From NCBI GenBank assembly GCA_020353515.1, contig CP070695.1:3392050-3456049 (forward strand): DNA of 64,000 nucleotides, given 5' to 3'. The DNA is from Candidatus Heimdallarchaeota archaeon (GTDB lineage: Archaea; Asgardarchaeota; Heimdallarchaeia; Hodarchaeales; Hodarchaeaceae). Within the stretch, counting starts at the first letter, position 1; the number at the start of each line of letters is the position of its first letter. Below the pieces are notes generated by a model. The model was given only the letters and a program-made list of their open reading frames with translations. It was not told where the DNA came from and searched no databases. Below are positions 27,043-36,871 of the stretch, piece by piece. The position numbers were made by a program, and so were the translations under genes.

Positions 27043-27708
27043 TCACAATTTATTCAATATCTGATCTATATTTGTTAGTAAATCATTTGGAGTTTCCATT
27101 GGAATTTGTACTAATTCCAATAACGTTTCTCTGAATCGTGTTACAAACTCCCTATTTGTATCATCTGATGAAAATTCATCGACAACTTTTTGAATATTAG
27201 ATGGTCTCTTTTCATACTGATTTACCTTTTCTGAGAATATGTTCATGATTAGTGTGGCTGTTAAATGTGAGAATTTTTGACCAATTTTATCATGCATAAT
27301 AAGAAGGTTGGGTTTACTTGTTAATGAATCGAAGTTCATAAACATGTTTATTTTTTTAGCAGTGATTTCATCGGCTTTGTGTAAAAGAACGCGGTATAAG
27401 TTCATCTCATCCGAACTGATTGTGCCATCAGCTTCAGCTCGTTTGTATGTATTTGATACTATTTCCTTTAAGATTCGTCTCTGTTTTAATAATAAGATTT
27501 GAACTTCATTTCTAGAGAAGGGGTGGTCTTTATCTAATTTGGGGATTCTTTCAGAATGTATGGATAAATCGTGTTCTATCCCGGCAATTAACACCTGTTC
27601 TTCTGGTGTGATTGTTAAGTCTTTCAGAGCTTCCTGAAGTACCTCTCTCATGATTTCCTCAGATGGCATTCTTAGGAGGTAGGAAATTTCATCTTCCATA
27701 CAAAACAT
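27043..27708 (-). CDS. Unknown helical protein, TerB-like motif
   Basis: 221 residues, all-helical, no signal peptide. Residues about 25-45 (ALKDLTITPEEQVLIAGIE) and 95-115 (RAEADGTISSDEMNLYRVLL) each resemble the acidic loop-helix repeat of TerB-like or EF-hand-like domains, where ADGxIxxxE is the signature. A calcium- or metal-binding helical protein is possible. I cannot name the family. It is divergent from the aldehyde oxidoreductase gene. Confidence 0.55.
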   Translation of the reverse strand: MFCMEDEISYLLRMPSEEIMREVLQEALKDLTITPEEQVLIAGIEHDLSIHSERIPKLDKDHPFSRNEVQILLLKQRRILKEIVSNTYKRAEADGTISSDEMNLYRVLLHKADEITAKKINMFMNFDSLTSKPNLLIMHDKIGQKFSHLTATLIMNIFSEKVNQYEKRPSNIQKVVDEFSSDDTNREFVTRFRETLLELVQIPMETPNDLLTNIDQILNKL

Positions 27709-27897
27709 TTCCTGACATTTATAGACATTAGAGGTTTTTTTTCACGGTAACAGATCATTTAAAGGCTAGAATGTTAGTTTAGGTAAAATCATACATAAGG
27801 TTTTTAACAACTCGTGTGTAGTACCTTGGACAATCTGTCGAGGCGGTGGATGTAGAATCCTCGAATGGAGAGAACTACCGTGTAACGTGTGTGTTTA

Positions 27898-29709
27898 ATG
27901 ATGAATAAAATTCTGAGAGTAAATATGAAAACTCTGGAACATTCCTATGAAGATGTCCCAGAAGAATATAAAACATTAGGAGGAAGGGCACTTACAACCA
28001 AAATAATTTTTGATGAAGTTGATCCAAATTGCGATCCACTTGGACCTAGCAATAAAATCGTGGTTGCTCCAGGATTGCTTGCTGGTACAAATGCTCCGTC
28101 TTCGGGTCGCTTAAGTGTTGGAGGAAAATCACCTCTGACTAAAGGTATCAAAGAGGCAAATGCGGGTGGTTTAACAGCTCAAAAACTTGGTCGCTTGGGT
28201 ATTAAAGCCCTAGTAATTGAAGACCACCCTACTGGTGATAATTGGTACAATATTGTGATCTCAAAAGACAAATGTGAAATTGTTGAAGCAGGTAAGTATG
28301 CTGGTATGGGTCTTTACGAATTAACCACCAAAGTCTGGGAAGAGTATCCTAATAAACCTGGTATAATGGGTTGCGGAATTACTGGCCAGAAACAGATGAT
28401 AGGCGCAGGAATTTTTGGAAACAATGTTGAGAACACTGATCCTGGACGATATGCTGGAAGAGGAGGTTTAGGTGCGGTTTTAGGAGCAAAAAAGGTCATT
28501 GCTATTATTACTGATGATACAGGGACAGAAAGGCTTCAGCCAGTAAATCAAGAATTATTTGACACTGGGGGCAAAAAATTACGAGACGCCTTGAATGAGC
28601 ACGCTGTAACGGGGATTCTCGAAAAAGCTGATCCTGAGACAGGTGAAATGAAACCATATGGTGCTCTGAAAAATTATGGCACAAATGTGCTCCAGAACAT
28701 TATCAATGAAGCTGGTGCGTTACCTACTCGTAATTGGACTAACGGTCGCTTTGAAGGCGCCTCGAAAATATCAGGAGAAGCTGTGCATGAATTCATTGAT
28801 AAAGTAAAAGAGAAGTTCCCTGACTCTACAGCTACATATAATCATGCTTGCCATCCTGGTTGTATTATGCGTTGTTCTAATATCGTTCCCTATGAAGATA
28901 CAGGTAAACACCAAGTTGGTTGCCTTGAATATGAATCTGTTTGGGCATTAGGTACAAACTGTGGAATCGACGATCTTTACTATGTTGCTGAACTCAATCG
29001 TGTATGTAATGACCTAGGACTTGATACAATCGAAGCAGGGAATACTATTGCTGTAGCAATGGAAGGCAAAGTTGAGGTTGATGGGAAAAAGCTCGATTTT
29101 GGTGATGGAGCTCTTGCAGTTGAATTACTCAAGAAAGTTGCCACTGATACAGAGCTCGGCAAAGCAGTTGGTGATGGTGCTCTTGCAATGGGAAAGTATG
29201 CTAAAGTTTCCCGAGTTGCCCATGTGAAAGGCCAATCGTTACCTGCTTATGATCCTCGTCCCATTAAAGGGATTGGGGTCACATATGCAACGGGTCCTCA
29301 AGGTGGTTGTCACACCCAAGGATACACAATCGCTCCTGAAATCTTACAAATCGGTGGTAAACCAGACAGAGTAGATGTAAAGAAAGCTGAATTGTCCCGT
29401 GCTTTCCAGCATACAACTGCATATATTGACGCAACTGGATATTGTCTATTCATAGCTTTTGCTATTCTCGATATTGAGTCTGGCCTTAATGGTATGGTTG
29501 AATCGATCAATGGATTCCTTGGTACAGAGATTGATGTAGGAAAATATGGCGCAGAAATCATTCGTCAAGAACGAGAATTCAATAAAAAAGCTGGAATGAC
29601 AAACAAGGATGATCGCTTACCTGAATTCTTTTACAAGGAACCCTTACCCCCACATAATGTTGTCTTTGATGTTCCTGACGAAGAATTAGACAAAGTACAT
29701 CAAGAGTAA
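27898..29709 (+). CDS. aor: Aldehyde ferredoxin oxidoreductase-family tungstoenzyme
   Basis: About 603 residues, the standard family length. These cytoplasmic enzymes oxidise aldehydes to acids with ferredoxin as acceptor, using a tungsten bis-pyranopterin cofactor and one 4Fe-4S cluster. The N-terminus has LGGRALTTKIIFDEV and the pterin-binding GLLAGTNAPSSGRLSVGGKSP. The cluster cysteines are C318, C322 and C326 in ACHPGCIMRCSN plus the later ATGYC. C-x3-C-x3-C differs from the CxxCxxxC of classical AOR and marks a different subfamily, so the aldehyde cannot be predicted. The frame opens at GTG 27889, but ATG 27898 or 27901 fits family starts. A T-rich terminator follows. Confidence 0.93.
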   Translation: MMNKILRVNMKTLEHSYEDVPEEYKTLGGRALTTKIIFDEVDPNCDPLGPSNKIVVAPGLLAGTNAPSSGRLSVGGKSPLTKGIKEANAGGLTAQKLGRLGIKALVIEDHPTGDNWYNIVISKDKCEIVEAGKYAGMGLYELTTKVWEEYPNKPGIMGCGITGQKQMIGAGIFGNNVENTDPGRYAGRGGLGAVLGAKKVIAIITDDTGTERLQPVNQELFDTGGKKLRDALNEHAVTGILEKADPETGEMKPYGALKNYGTNVLQNIINEAGALPTRNWTNGRFEGASKISGEAVHEFIDKVKEKFPDSTATYNHACHPGCIMRCSNIVPYEDTGKHQVGCLEYESVWALGTNCGIDDLYYVAELNRVCNDLGLDTIEAGNTIAVAMEGKVEVDGKKLDFGDGALAVELLKKVATDTELGKAVGDGALAMGKYAKVSRVAHVKGQSLPAYDPRPIKGIGVTYATGPQGGCHTQGYTIAPEILQIGGKPDRVDVKKAELSRAFQHTTAYIDATGYCLFIAFAILDIESGLNGMVESINGFLGTEIDVGKYGAEIIRQEREFNKKAGMTNKDDRLPEFFYKEPLPPHNVVFDVPDEELDKVHQE

Positions 29710-29740
29710 TTTCCTCCTCCTCCTTCTTCCTTTTTTTTTT
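29710..29740 (+). terminator. T-rich archaeal terminator of the oxidoreductase gene
   Basis: Pyrimidine-rich stretch right after the stop codon, ending in ten Ts at 29731-29740. No stem is needed for archaeal termination on such tracts. Confidence 0.55.
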
Positions 29741-29747
29741 GGAATGG

Positions 29748-30889
29748 TTAATTTTCAATCTCACTCGACTCTACTGCCAGAAAAGGTTCTTGAGTCATGT
29801 AATTTTCAGATAATCTCTCTTTCCGATACTCAGTATTACTTATCAATACAACTATAATAATAAGTGCATTCGGACTGATAATCAAAGAAGAAATGACCTG
29901 TAAGAGAATTGAACTTATTGTATGTAGAAGCAAAAGGCCTAATGATATCGAAAGATATCCATAGAAACCTTTGTTGTTGAAAGAGATTTTTAATTTTACA
30001 TTTTCAATATCAATAGCCTGGATGACTTTTAAATTACTCCAAAGAAGATAAAATAAATATAAAATCCCAATAATAACAATAATGTATAAATAGAATATTT
30101 CATATAACACAGCTAGGTTAGAACCTTCAATTAATATTGCTGGTACTGCTGATATCCCATTGACAACTCCATGTATAAGTATTGGATATATTATGTTTCT
30201 AGTCGTTGATACGAGATTCCAAGAACTAAAGCTAATATAATAACAGATGAAATGTGAAGAAACGACCCTGTCATATTTCTGTTAAGTAGATTAGGTGGAA
30301 GGTGTAAAAGAGTAAAGAATATTGAGGATGCTAAAACAGCACCAGCTGTAGACATTCCTCGCTCTTCCAATAAGGGGATTAATATTCTTCGGTATACCAT
30401 TTCTTCAAATAATGGTGCTCCAATGACAAGAGGAACCAAGAATATTATAATAGTTATTGGAGAAAGAATTTCTTTAGGGATAAGTAGGGCTTCTAATCCT
30501 GTTCTTGGTGTTTCTAATTGAAAGAAATCTATTATTGCGATTATAACTGTTTTTAAAATAAGTACCGCCCATGTTAAGCATATTAGGAATAGACTCGATA
30601 TAAAAATGTACTTATTAACAGGAAATTGCCTAACATTCTTTACCTTGAGCCATGGAATGCCCCAAAGGAAAATTATTACAGTACTCAATACCTAGCTTAG
30701 AAATAATATAATAAGATTCCAAATTGGTATATAAAGAGGGTCATTAAATTCATATACACTCATGAGAATAGCAGACAATAGGATCGCTACGAAAATTTGT
30801 AAAACTCCAAAAAAGAGCGCTGCGCCAAAAGAAACCAAGACTGGAGTTAAAAAGGTTAAAAATTCATTTTTACCTTCATAAATCGCCAA
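29748..30889 (-). pseudogene. CPBP-family intramembrane protease gene broken by a stop and a frameshift
   Basis: Three ORFs add up to one CPBP (Rce1-like) membrane protease. From ATG 30889 the frame reads to LIILFLS then TAG at 30692-30694; the same frame continues past the TAG (VLSTVIIFLWGIPWL) with the catalytic motifs FEEMVYRRIL and FFTLLHLPPN. Near 30215 it meets a TAA, but a shifted frame carries on as RNIIYPILIHGVVNGISAV, the expected last CPBP motif, down to 29748. One stop plus one frameshift in one gene points to decay, though assembly error is possible. Family members cleave prenylated proteins or act in peptide immunity. It is convergent with the oxidoreductase gene. Confidence 0.75.
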
Positions 30890-31078
30890 TGAATCACATC
30901 ACATTGGAACTTAAACAAAAAAACCTATTTTTAAAATTAAAAATGTGAGTAAAGGAGATTTGATATGATATTTAAGTCTGATGAAGCCGGAATCTTCCGT
31001 AATGCATAGACATATTAATTAAAGATCTTTCACGTTTTCCTCTTCTTAGTAAATTTCCGATATAAGAAGGTCTAAGGT

Positions 31079-32989
31079 ATGAAAATTGAACACCTGGTAG
31101 AAAGCGTGATGAATGAAGTCTCCAGTCCCTCAATAATGAATATGATTTCACAAATATCTCAATTTCACCGAATCCAAGGCTCTAAGGGATATTTGGAAGC
31201 AGCTAAGTTTGTGAGATCCGTTCTAGAGGAAAATGGATTAGAATCAACGTTATATGAATTTCCTGCAAATGGTAAATGGGAACATTGGGGATGGAAAGCT
31301 CCGATTTCGTGGGATATAAAAAGTGCAGAATGTTGGTTAATAAAACCTATTAAGAAAAGACTCTGTAGATATGATGATGTACCGATGAGTGTGATAACTC
31401 ACTCCTATGCGTGTGATTTTGAAGCGACCTTGGTCGACATTGGGAAGGGGGATAAAGCTGAAAATTATGAAAGAGCGAAAGGGAAAGTAGCTTTGATTAC
31501 TGGAAGCCCAAGAAGGATTTTTCATCTAGCAGCGCAGCATGACGTAAAGGGATTAATTATTCATCCAAATCCTGAAAGGACTGCCAATCTTGGAGCGAAT
31601 ACTGTTCAATATGATGGTTTTTGGCCTAATGCTGATAATTTGTCACAAGTGACTTCAGGCTTTTCGATCTCACATAGTCAAGCTTTGGAACTTCAAAAGT
31701 ATTTAGAATCCAATAATGAGGTTCGTGTCCACTTTAAGATAGATGCAGAGTTCTCACAGGAAGGAAAATTGCATGTACTTGAATCAGAGATAAAGGGTTC
31801 GACATATCCAAATGAGGAAGTTATTATAATTGCACATCTTTGTCACCCTGCTTCAAGTGCCAATGATAATGCTTCTGGTAGCGCTACTCTTGCTGAAATA
31901 GCTATAAACCTGAATAGATTGATATATCAAGGAATTTTTCCTCGTCCTGAAAGGACTATACGATTTCTTTGGGTACCCGAATTTTCAGGAACCATACATT
32001 GGTTAAAAAAGTATGATGATCAACTCAAATCTAAGCAGATAATTTCCGTTTTTAATCTGGATATGGTGGGAGAATCTCCAAAGATAATCGGGGCACCTTT
32101 GACAATAAATTGTCCTAGCTGTGCCACTCCTTCATACCTTAAGGCACTTCTGAATATTGCTGCAAAATACGTATCTGAACACAAGCCAATTTACGACGAA
32201 AAAGGACGAATTTATCAATTAAATTATCGATTGAAACCATTCGCAGGTGGAAGTGATCATCTAATATTTAATGATAAATATTTTTCCATTCCGAGTGTGA
32301 TGTTCGGACATGAGGACCCCTTTCATCATTCTAGTGCTGATTCTATTGATAAAGTCGATCCATTTGAATGTAAAAGTGTTGCAACTATAGCAGGATCTGT
32401 TGCATTTAGTTTGGCTTCCTGTAATAACCAATTCCTTGAAGAACTACTCTATTTCGTATTTTTAGAAGGAGTAGGTGACATGCTAAAACATGAATTAAGT
32501 GTAAATCAAGATAATTGCTTAGTTTTTCAGAAAAAAAGGAAGTTAGAATTACTCGAGAAGTTAATTTTACAACGAATGGAAAGTATCTTAGAATTAAAAC
32601 CTGGAAACAATTTCCAAGAAAAATTGGTTTATTTTTCTCAAGCAATTAAAGCTCATTTTTCTCAAATACAGATTAAAACAGAATCGAAGGAAACAAAGGA
32701 AGATATAGCTAAAATAAAGATAAAACGAAATTATTTAGGACCAATATCTTATAAGAAGCTAGATAAAGCAGATCGCTCAACAAAAGATAAGAAAATCTTT
32801 CAGACCTTAGCAAAGGAATATTGGGGAGGTATTCCTCTAGAACTACTTAACTTGGCAGATGGAGTTTTAACAATAGAAGAAATTTTCCTGATTCTCAACT
32901 TACATTACCCAAATGTTGAATTAGATAGTTTGATATCTCTAATTAAACTGTTTCAAAAAGAAGCGATTCTTGTCGAGGTTCTAGATTGA
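31079..32989 (+). CDS. DUF4910-type zinc aminopeptidase (M28-like)
   Basis: 636 residues. The zinc ligands are seen in IIAHLCHPASSANDNASGSA (His and Asp), in RTIRFLWVPEFSGTIHWL (Glu), in FNLDMVGESP (Asp) and in HEDPFHHSSADSIDKVDP (His). The insert SHAYACDFEATLVDIGKG to NPERTANLGAN at residues about 100-185 looks like a PA-type lid domain. The last 190 residues are helical with a winged-helix-like end (ADGVLTIEEIFLILNL). The family hydrolyses peptides from the N-terminus. No signal peptide, so it is cytoplasmic. It stands alone between the broken CPBP gene and the ZIP gene. Confidence 0.85.
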   Translation: MKIEHLVESVMNEVSSPSIMNMISQISQFHRIQGSKGYLEAAKFVRSVLEENGLESTLYEFPANGKWEHWGWKAPISWDIKSAECWLIKPIKKRLCRYDDVPMSVITHSYACDFEATLVDIGKGDKAENYERAKGKVALITGSPRRIFHLAAQHDVKGLIIHPNPERTANLGANTVQYDGFWPNADNLSQVTSGFSISHSQALELQKYLESNNEVRVHFKIDAEFSQEGKLHVLESEIKGSTYPNEEVIIIAHLCHPASSANDNASGSATLAEIAINLNRLIYQGIFPRPERTIRFLWVPEFSGTIHWLKKYDDQLKSKQIISVFNLDMVGESPKIIGAPLTINCPSCATPSYLKALLNIAAKYVSEHKPIYDEKGRIYQLNYRLKPFAGGSDHLIFNDKYFSIPSVMFGHEDPFHHSSADSIDKVDPFECKSVATIAGSVAFSLASCNNQFLEELLYFVFLEGVGDMLKHELSVNQDNCLVFQKKRKLELLEKLILQRMESILELKPGNNFQEKLVYFSQAIKAHFSQIQIKTESKETKEDIAKIKIKRNYLGPISYKKLDKADRSTKDKKIFQTLAKEYWGGIPLELLNLADGVLTIEEIFLILNLHYPNVELDSLISLIKLFQKEAILVEVLD

Positions 32990-33079
32990 TTAAGAGAAAT
33001 ATACTGATCGATACCTCCTCGTTCAATCAAATTTTCTTAACCCCTCTCCTTTTCTAAAATAGTTCACAATTGAAAACAA

Positions 33080-33088
33080 TTTATAAAT
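33080..33088 (+). promoter_or_regulatory. TATA box of the ZIP transporter gene
   Basis: TTTATAAAT at 33080-33088, preceded by an A-rich BRE-like stretch. The transcript would start near 33110, giving a leader of about 50 bases before the ATG at 33160. Confidence 0.4.
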
Positions 33089-33159
33089 GTTAAAAACCAA
33101 TTATTCATTGAGTATAATATCTTCAGTACAATCTGGAAAATGTAACAGAGGCTCAGCAG

Positions 33160-33969
33160 ATGGCAACCACAGAACAAATTCTTTGGGGATTATCTTTATC
33201 GTTATTTGCTGGACTTTCTACCACTCTAGGAGCAATTCTTGTCTTCATTATCAAGAAAGATGATTCAAAAATTATTAGTTTATCAATGGGTTTTTCGGCT
33301 GGAGTGATGTTAGGTGTTTCTATTTTTGAATTATTGCCTGAAGCAATTCGAAGGTTAGAGATTTTGACAGCAGGTTTCTTTTTCTTGGTAGGCATGATTA
33401 TTGTAGCTGTAATTGACTTTCTGATACCACATGAATACATGCATGAACATTCATGTGAGGATGATAAAGATGACTTCCTTGTCAAAGAAAAAAGAAATCC
33501 AAACTTAATGAGAACAGGTTTCCTTGTGGCAATCGGAATAGGCATTCATAACCTACCAGAGGGTTTTGTTACAATTACTGGCAGCTTATATTCTCTTGAA
33601 TTAGGGCTTATTCTTGCTATTGCAATTGCTTTACACAATATCCCTGAAGGTCTTTCTGTTGCCATTCCAATTTATGCTGCTTCTAATAATCGTCGTAAAG
33701 CTTTCTTAATCTCTTTTATTTCGGGATTAGCTGAACCAATCGGAGCTTTAATTGGATTAGTAATCCTATTAAGCTTAGGGGTCATTAGTGAGGAAATAAT
33801 TATTATGTCATTGGCTTTTGTTGCAGGAATAATGACCTTTATCTCCCTAGACGAATTACTGCCTACAGCTCATGCAACGTGCAATGAATATGGCAACGAT
33901 ACTCACATCGTCACTGGGGGAATCTTAGCTGGTATGGTTGTTATGCTAATTACTCTAATTTTCCTCTAA
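33160..33969 (+). CDS. ZIP-family divalent metal transporter (ZupT-like)
   Basis: 269 residues, eight predicted membrane helices. The metal-site helices are clear: GIGIHNLPEGFVTITG in helix IV and IALHNIPEGLSVAIPIY in helix V, each with the HNxPEG motif. A loop after helix III (HEYMHEHSCEDDKDD) is His- and Asp-rich and likely feeds metal ions. ZupT-type proteins import zinc, iron and other divalent cations. The membrane segment order and length match the GufA/ZupT group. Confidence 0.93.
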   Translation: MATTEQILWGLSLSLFAGLSTTLGAILVFIIKKDDSKIISLSMGFSAGVMLGVSIFELLPEAIRRLEILTAGFFFLVGMIIVAVIDFLIPHEYMHEHSCEDDKDDFLVKEKRNPNLMRTGFLVAIGIGIHNLPEGFVTITGSLYSLELGLILAIAIALHNIPEGLSVAIPIYAASNNRRKAFLISFISGLAEPIGALIGLVILLSLGVISEEIIIMSLAFVAGIMTFISLDELLPTAHATCNEYGNDTHIVTGGILAGMVVMLITLIFL

Positions 33970-34070
33970 ATCGAAGATGAATTTTTATTTCTGTATTTTC
34001 AAGAGATAGTACCTTGCTTTTCTTTTCAATGGAATGAGTTTTTTATAAATAGTCAAGAAAATATCACTTA

Positions 34071-34078
34071 TTTATAAA
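34071..34078 (+). promoter_or_regulatory. TATA box of the 34096 gene
   Basis: TTTATAAA at 34071-34078 lies 21-25 bases before the ATG at 34096; a second TATA-like TTTTATAAAT is at about 34041-34050. The first fits a leaderless start. Confidence 0.4.
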
Positions 34079-34095
34079 CTGAAAACTATTAAGGT

Positions 34096-34641
34096 ATGAA
34101 TGTAAATAACATATGTGATACAACTATGGCGATTAAATCACTCCAAGAGATACTTAAAGACATCCTTAAAGAAGGTCGGAAGACTCCTGGGGAATGGAAA
34201 ACACTTCTCGCTCCAACTTCTGATCGTTTTGGATCAGATCTACTACTTTTTCATCCTACAACTGGGCCTATTTATCAGGTACGGGCTTACGAAAAGAATC
34301 CTTTTCAAATGACAGGAATGGGGACACGGATCGCTCGCAATGTCGATGAGGATTTTTTAAAGCTTATTAGAAGGAAAAAATCTCATGGAAATTTAGGAAT
34401 TCTTGATCTTGATTATCGCATTATTCGAGAGGCACTAACTGAAGGAACAAAATTAGATCAGATCTTTCTTAATGCTTTAAAAGGAAAAAAAGATCAAGGA
34501 ATAGAGTTTGTTAATCTTGGGGACGCTTTTCGATCTCGAAGTGAGAGACCCCTCCCTCTTCTCACAGATAATCAAAAGAAGTTGGATAAGGAATATAAAC
34601 GTCTTCTTAAGAGAGAAGGGAAGACCTCTATGTATGGTTAA
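34096..34641 (+). CDS. Unknown basic protein
   Basis: 181 residues, basic, soluble, not recognised. Notable segments: LLLFHPTTGPIYQVRAYEKNP, then GMGTRIARNVDEDFLKLIRRKK, and a Lys/Arg-rich end (KKLDKEYKRLLKREGKTSMYG). An internal ATG (MAIKSLQE, 34126) is an alternative start. The TATA box supports the upstream ATG. It may bind nucleic acid, on charge alone. No close partner gene: 170 bases separate it from the next. Confidence 0.6.
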   Translation: MNVNNICDTTMAIKSLQEILKDILKEGRKTPGEWKTLLAPTSDRFGSDLLLFHPTTGPIYQVRAYEKNPFQMTGMGTRIARNVDEDFLKLIRRKKSHGNLGILDLDYRIIREALTEGTKLDQIFLNALKGKKDQGIEFVNLGDAFRSRSERPLPLLTDNQKKLDKEYKRLLKREGKTSMYG

Positions 34642-34813
34642 TTAGTAAACCTATTTTTTCATTAGAATTAAAGACAAGCTTAAAGATAATTACTTTTTCT
34701 GTTGTTATTTATGCTGTTTTTTTTCTTTTAAGGGAGAACTATAGTATAGGTGTCATAGAAAAGTATTCATATATTTGCTATCTAATACCAGTCTTTGAAC
34801 ATAGTGGTTGAAA

Positions 34814-35599
34814 ATGTCTTGGTACGACGAGTATAACAATCTATTAGATGATTTCACACGCGCTGTTGAAGATGAGCTTCTGCAATATGTTCGTGGACTT
34901 ATTCTCTATGGATCTTATCAAAAGGAACAGGAAGAACCAGGTTGGATTATTCCTGGGATTAGCGATATAGATTTCATCTTAGTAGTTGACATCGATGACA
35001 TCAATGAAGAGAAACCACCACGAAGGTTAGCAAAAATTGGAGAAGCTTTATCAGTTTTCTTTGTTCATCCTGTTTACGCGCCTATTCTCGATTTACGACT
35101 ACTAGAATATACTGACTTACCAGCAAGAATTGGCATGGGTTTCTCCCCCATTCATGCTATCGCAGCTGCTCAGTATGGGGAAGCTATTCTCGGTAAAAAT
35201 GTTCTAGAGAATTTTACCTATAGTGAGAAATTATTGAACCGTTCTGCGAAAATAATCATAAATCAGGGTTATGAAAGTATTAAGCGTGGCTTTTTACATC
35301 ACGAACTTGGAGTAGAACCTGTTTGTTTTGAATTTGCTGATATAGTTCTAGACATCGCTCATGCAGCTCTAGCTGCGTCTGGAATATTTAATCTGGTTAG
35401 GCCAGAAGTTCCAGAGAAATTTGATCTCCTTTTAGGTGACCAAATAGGTAGTGACAGTGTTGATATTGTTTATGAATCTAAGAAGTGGCGTATGGGTAGC
35501 CAAAAAATGGAACCTTCTGAATTTCTACGTGGATCCCTTAAATTTGCCCAAGCTGTAATAAAACATATCAGAAATCCTTTTAATTCGAAGAATCCTTGA
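34814..35599 (+). CDS. Nucleotidyltransferase-fold protein
   Basis: About 261 residues. The nucleotidyltransferase core is visible: GLILYGSYQKEQEEPGW holds the GS motif, and GISDIDFILVVD holds the two catalytic aspartates (DxD). A helical C-terminal half follows (LNRSAKIIINQGYESIKRG, HAALAASGIFN), as in minimal nucleotidyltransferases or antibiotic adenylyltransferases. The insertion between GS and DxD is longer than usual. Substrate unknown. The frame opens at TTG 34808 but ATG 34814 is the likely start. It lies 28 bases before the ECF importer operon and may be its first gene. Confidence 0.75.
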   Translation: MSWYDEYNNLLDDFTRAVEDELLQYVRGLILYGSYQKEQEEPGWIIPGISDIDFILVVDIDDINEEKPPRRLAKIGEALSVFFVHPVYAPILDLRLLEYTDLPARIGMGFSPIHAIAAAQYGEAILGKNVLENFTYSEKLLNRSAKIIINQGYESIKRGFLHHELGVEPVCFEFADIVLDIAHAALAASGIFNLVRPEVPEKFDLLLGDQIGSDSVDIVYESKKWRMGSQKMEPSEFLRGSLKFAQAVIKHIRNPFNSKNP

Positions 35600-35626
35600 A
35601 TTAATTTAACATTTCAGGGAGTAATT

Positions 35627-36763
35627 ATGAACCAAGAGAAGGTTTCATCGATTAACAATAATAATGATTCTAAAGATAAACCGTCAATTTCGAAGATCCC
35701 TTGGGTAAGATCTGATCTTGTTCGTCATAAAAAAGGCCAATACTACTATGAAACTAGTGATCTAGTTATTATAGCCCTTTTCTGCGCGTTAGGGGGAATT
35801 CTTAGCACTTTCGTTGGGTACTTAGGTAATCTTATTAATAGAATTCTTGGAATACCATTTGGTGGGGGGCAAATTTTGGCAGGTCTGCACATTTTTTGGA
35901 TTATTTTCATTTATCTTTTAACAAATCGGAAAATCGGGGTAGCGTTTTTTACTGGTATTGTAAAAGGATTTATAGAATTTTTTTCGGGTAGTGCACATGG
36001 TATCCTAGTTCTTCTGATTTCTGGAACTCAAGGTTTGATAATTGAGATCATCTTGATCCTATTTCTCTCCTCAAACAATAAAATGATTATTTCTTTTGCA
36101 TCTGGACTTGCAAGCACTTCTAACGTATTTATTCAGCAATTAATCTTCTTTAACTCACAGATCCCTCCTCTTTTTATTGCATTCATTGGTGGTTTAAGTT
36201 TTATTTCTGGATTTATCCTTGGAGGAATATTTCCGATTGCCATATATCATCTATTCAGTAAATCTACAATTCTAAATTGGCGTAAAACTCCCAGCTCACC
36301 TCATCACTTGAAATACATCCAATTGTTACGGATTAGTATTATTTTCTTTCTTGTAGTCAGTGAGATTGCAATATTTTCCTTTTTATTGTTTCAAAATCGT
36401 TTTTCGGTTCAAATTACAGGAGATATATACAATCCTTATACTTTTTATCCTGCTGATTTTTTAGATCGTCAGGTAACGATAGAAGCGGAATTAATAGGTG
36501 ATGTGTCATATGAACCTCCTAAAAACTATACAGGTGTTCCACTCTATATCATAATTGAAGCTGCACAACCAGTTTCAGAAATTTTCCTAGTAAAAGTAAT
36601 TGCATCAGATGGTTATTTTATTGTACTTAGTTCTACCGAGATACAGGAAAATCCTTCGTTAATACTCACGATGGAGCCTACAGGTCTTCGATTAATCGCT
36701 AAAAATTTACATGGAAGCTATTGGGTTAAAAAAGTCAATCGTATCGCAATCGAGGGAAATTAA
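35627..36763 (+). CDS. YkoE-like ECF S component fused to a sulfite-oxidase-like domain
   Basis: 378 residues. Residues 43-250 have six hydrophobic segments of the YkoE type of substrate-binding S component: FGGGQILAGLHIF, KIGVAFFTGIVKGFIEFFSG and LLISGTQGLIIEIIL, where GxxQGxxxE is the mark of YkoE. YkoE takes up hydroxymethylpyrimidine-type thiamine precursors. After the last helix (239-255), residues about 262-375 resemble the molybdopterin-binding fold of sulfite-oxidase-like proteins (YTGVPLYIIIEAA, IASDGYFIVLSSTEI) and would sit outside the membrane. I do not know this fusion. GGGAG precedes the ATG; the ATPase and EcfT genes follow. Confidence 0.82.
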   Translation: MNQEKVSSINNNNDSKDKPSISKIPWVRSDLVRHKKGQYYYETSDLVIIALFCALGGILSTFVGYLGNLINRILGIPFGGGQILAGLHIFWIIFIYLLTNRKIGVAFFTGIVKGFIEFFSGSAHGILVLLISGTQGLIIEIILILFLSSNNKMIISFASGLASTSNVFIQQLIFFNSQIPPLFIAFIGGLSFISGFILGGIFPIAIYHLFSKSTILNWRKTPSSPHHLKYIQLLRISIIFFLVVSEIAIFSFLLFQNRFSVQITGDIYNPYTFYPADFLDRQVTIEAELIGDVSYEPPKNYTGVPLYIIIEAAQPVSEIFLVKVIASDGYFIVLSSTEIQENPSLILTMEPTGLRLIAKNLHGSYWVKKVNRIAIEGN

Positions 36764-36871
36764 CTAAAACAATCAGTTATGTCATTAGGTTATTAATGTA
36801 GTGACTTTGAGTTCATAAAAAAGGCTGATTTCTAATGAATCAAAAGGTATAATAATGCCTCGACTGTATTA

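Noticed and set aside
30685..30700. TAG in the CPBP gene as pyrrolysine
   Set aside because: The same gene has a frameshift, the family needs no special residue there, and no pyl genes are in the window.
36084..36240. Idea that the importer S component takes up biotin or cobalt
   Set aside because: The GxxQGxxxE pattern fits YkoE and neither BioY nor CbiM signatures are visible.
35600..36871. TPP riboswitch before the YkoE-like importer
   Set aside because: The spacers at 35600-35626 and 36764-36871 are too short or lack the conserved CUGAGA and ACCUGA-type words.
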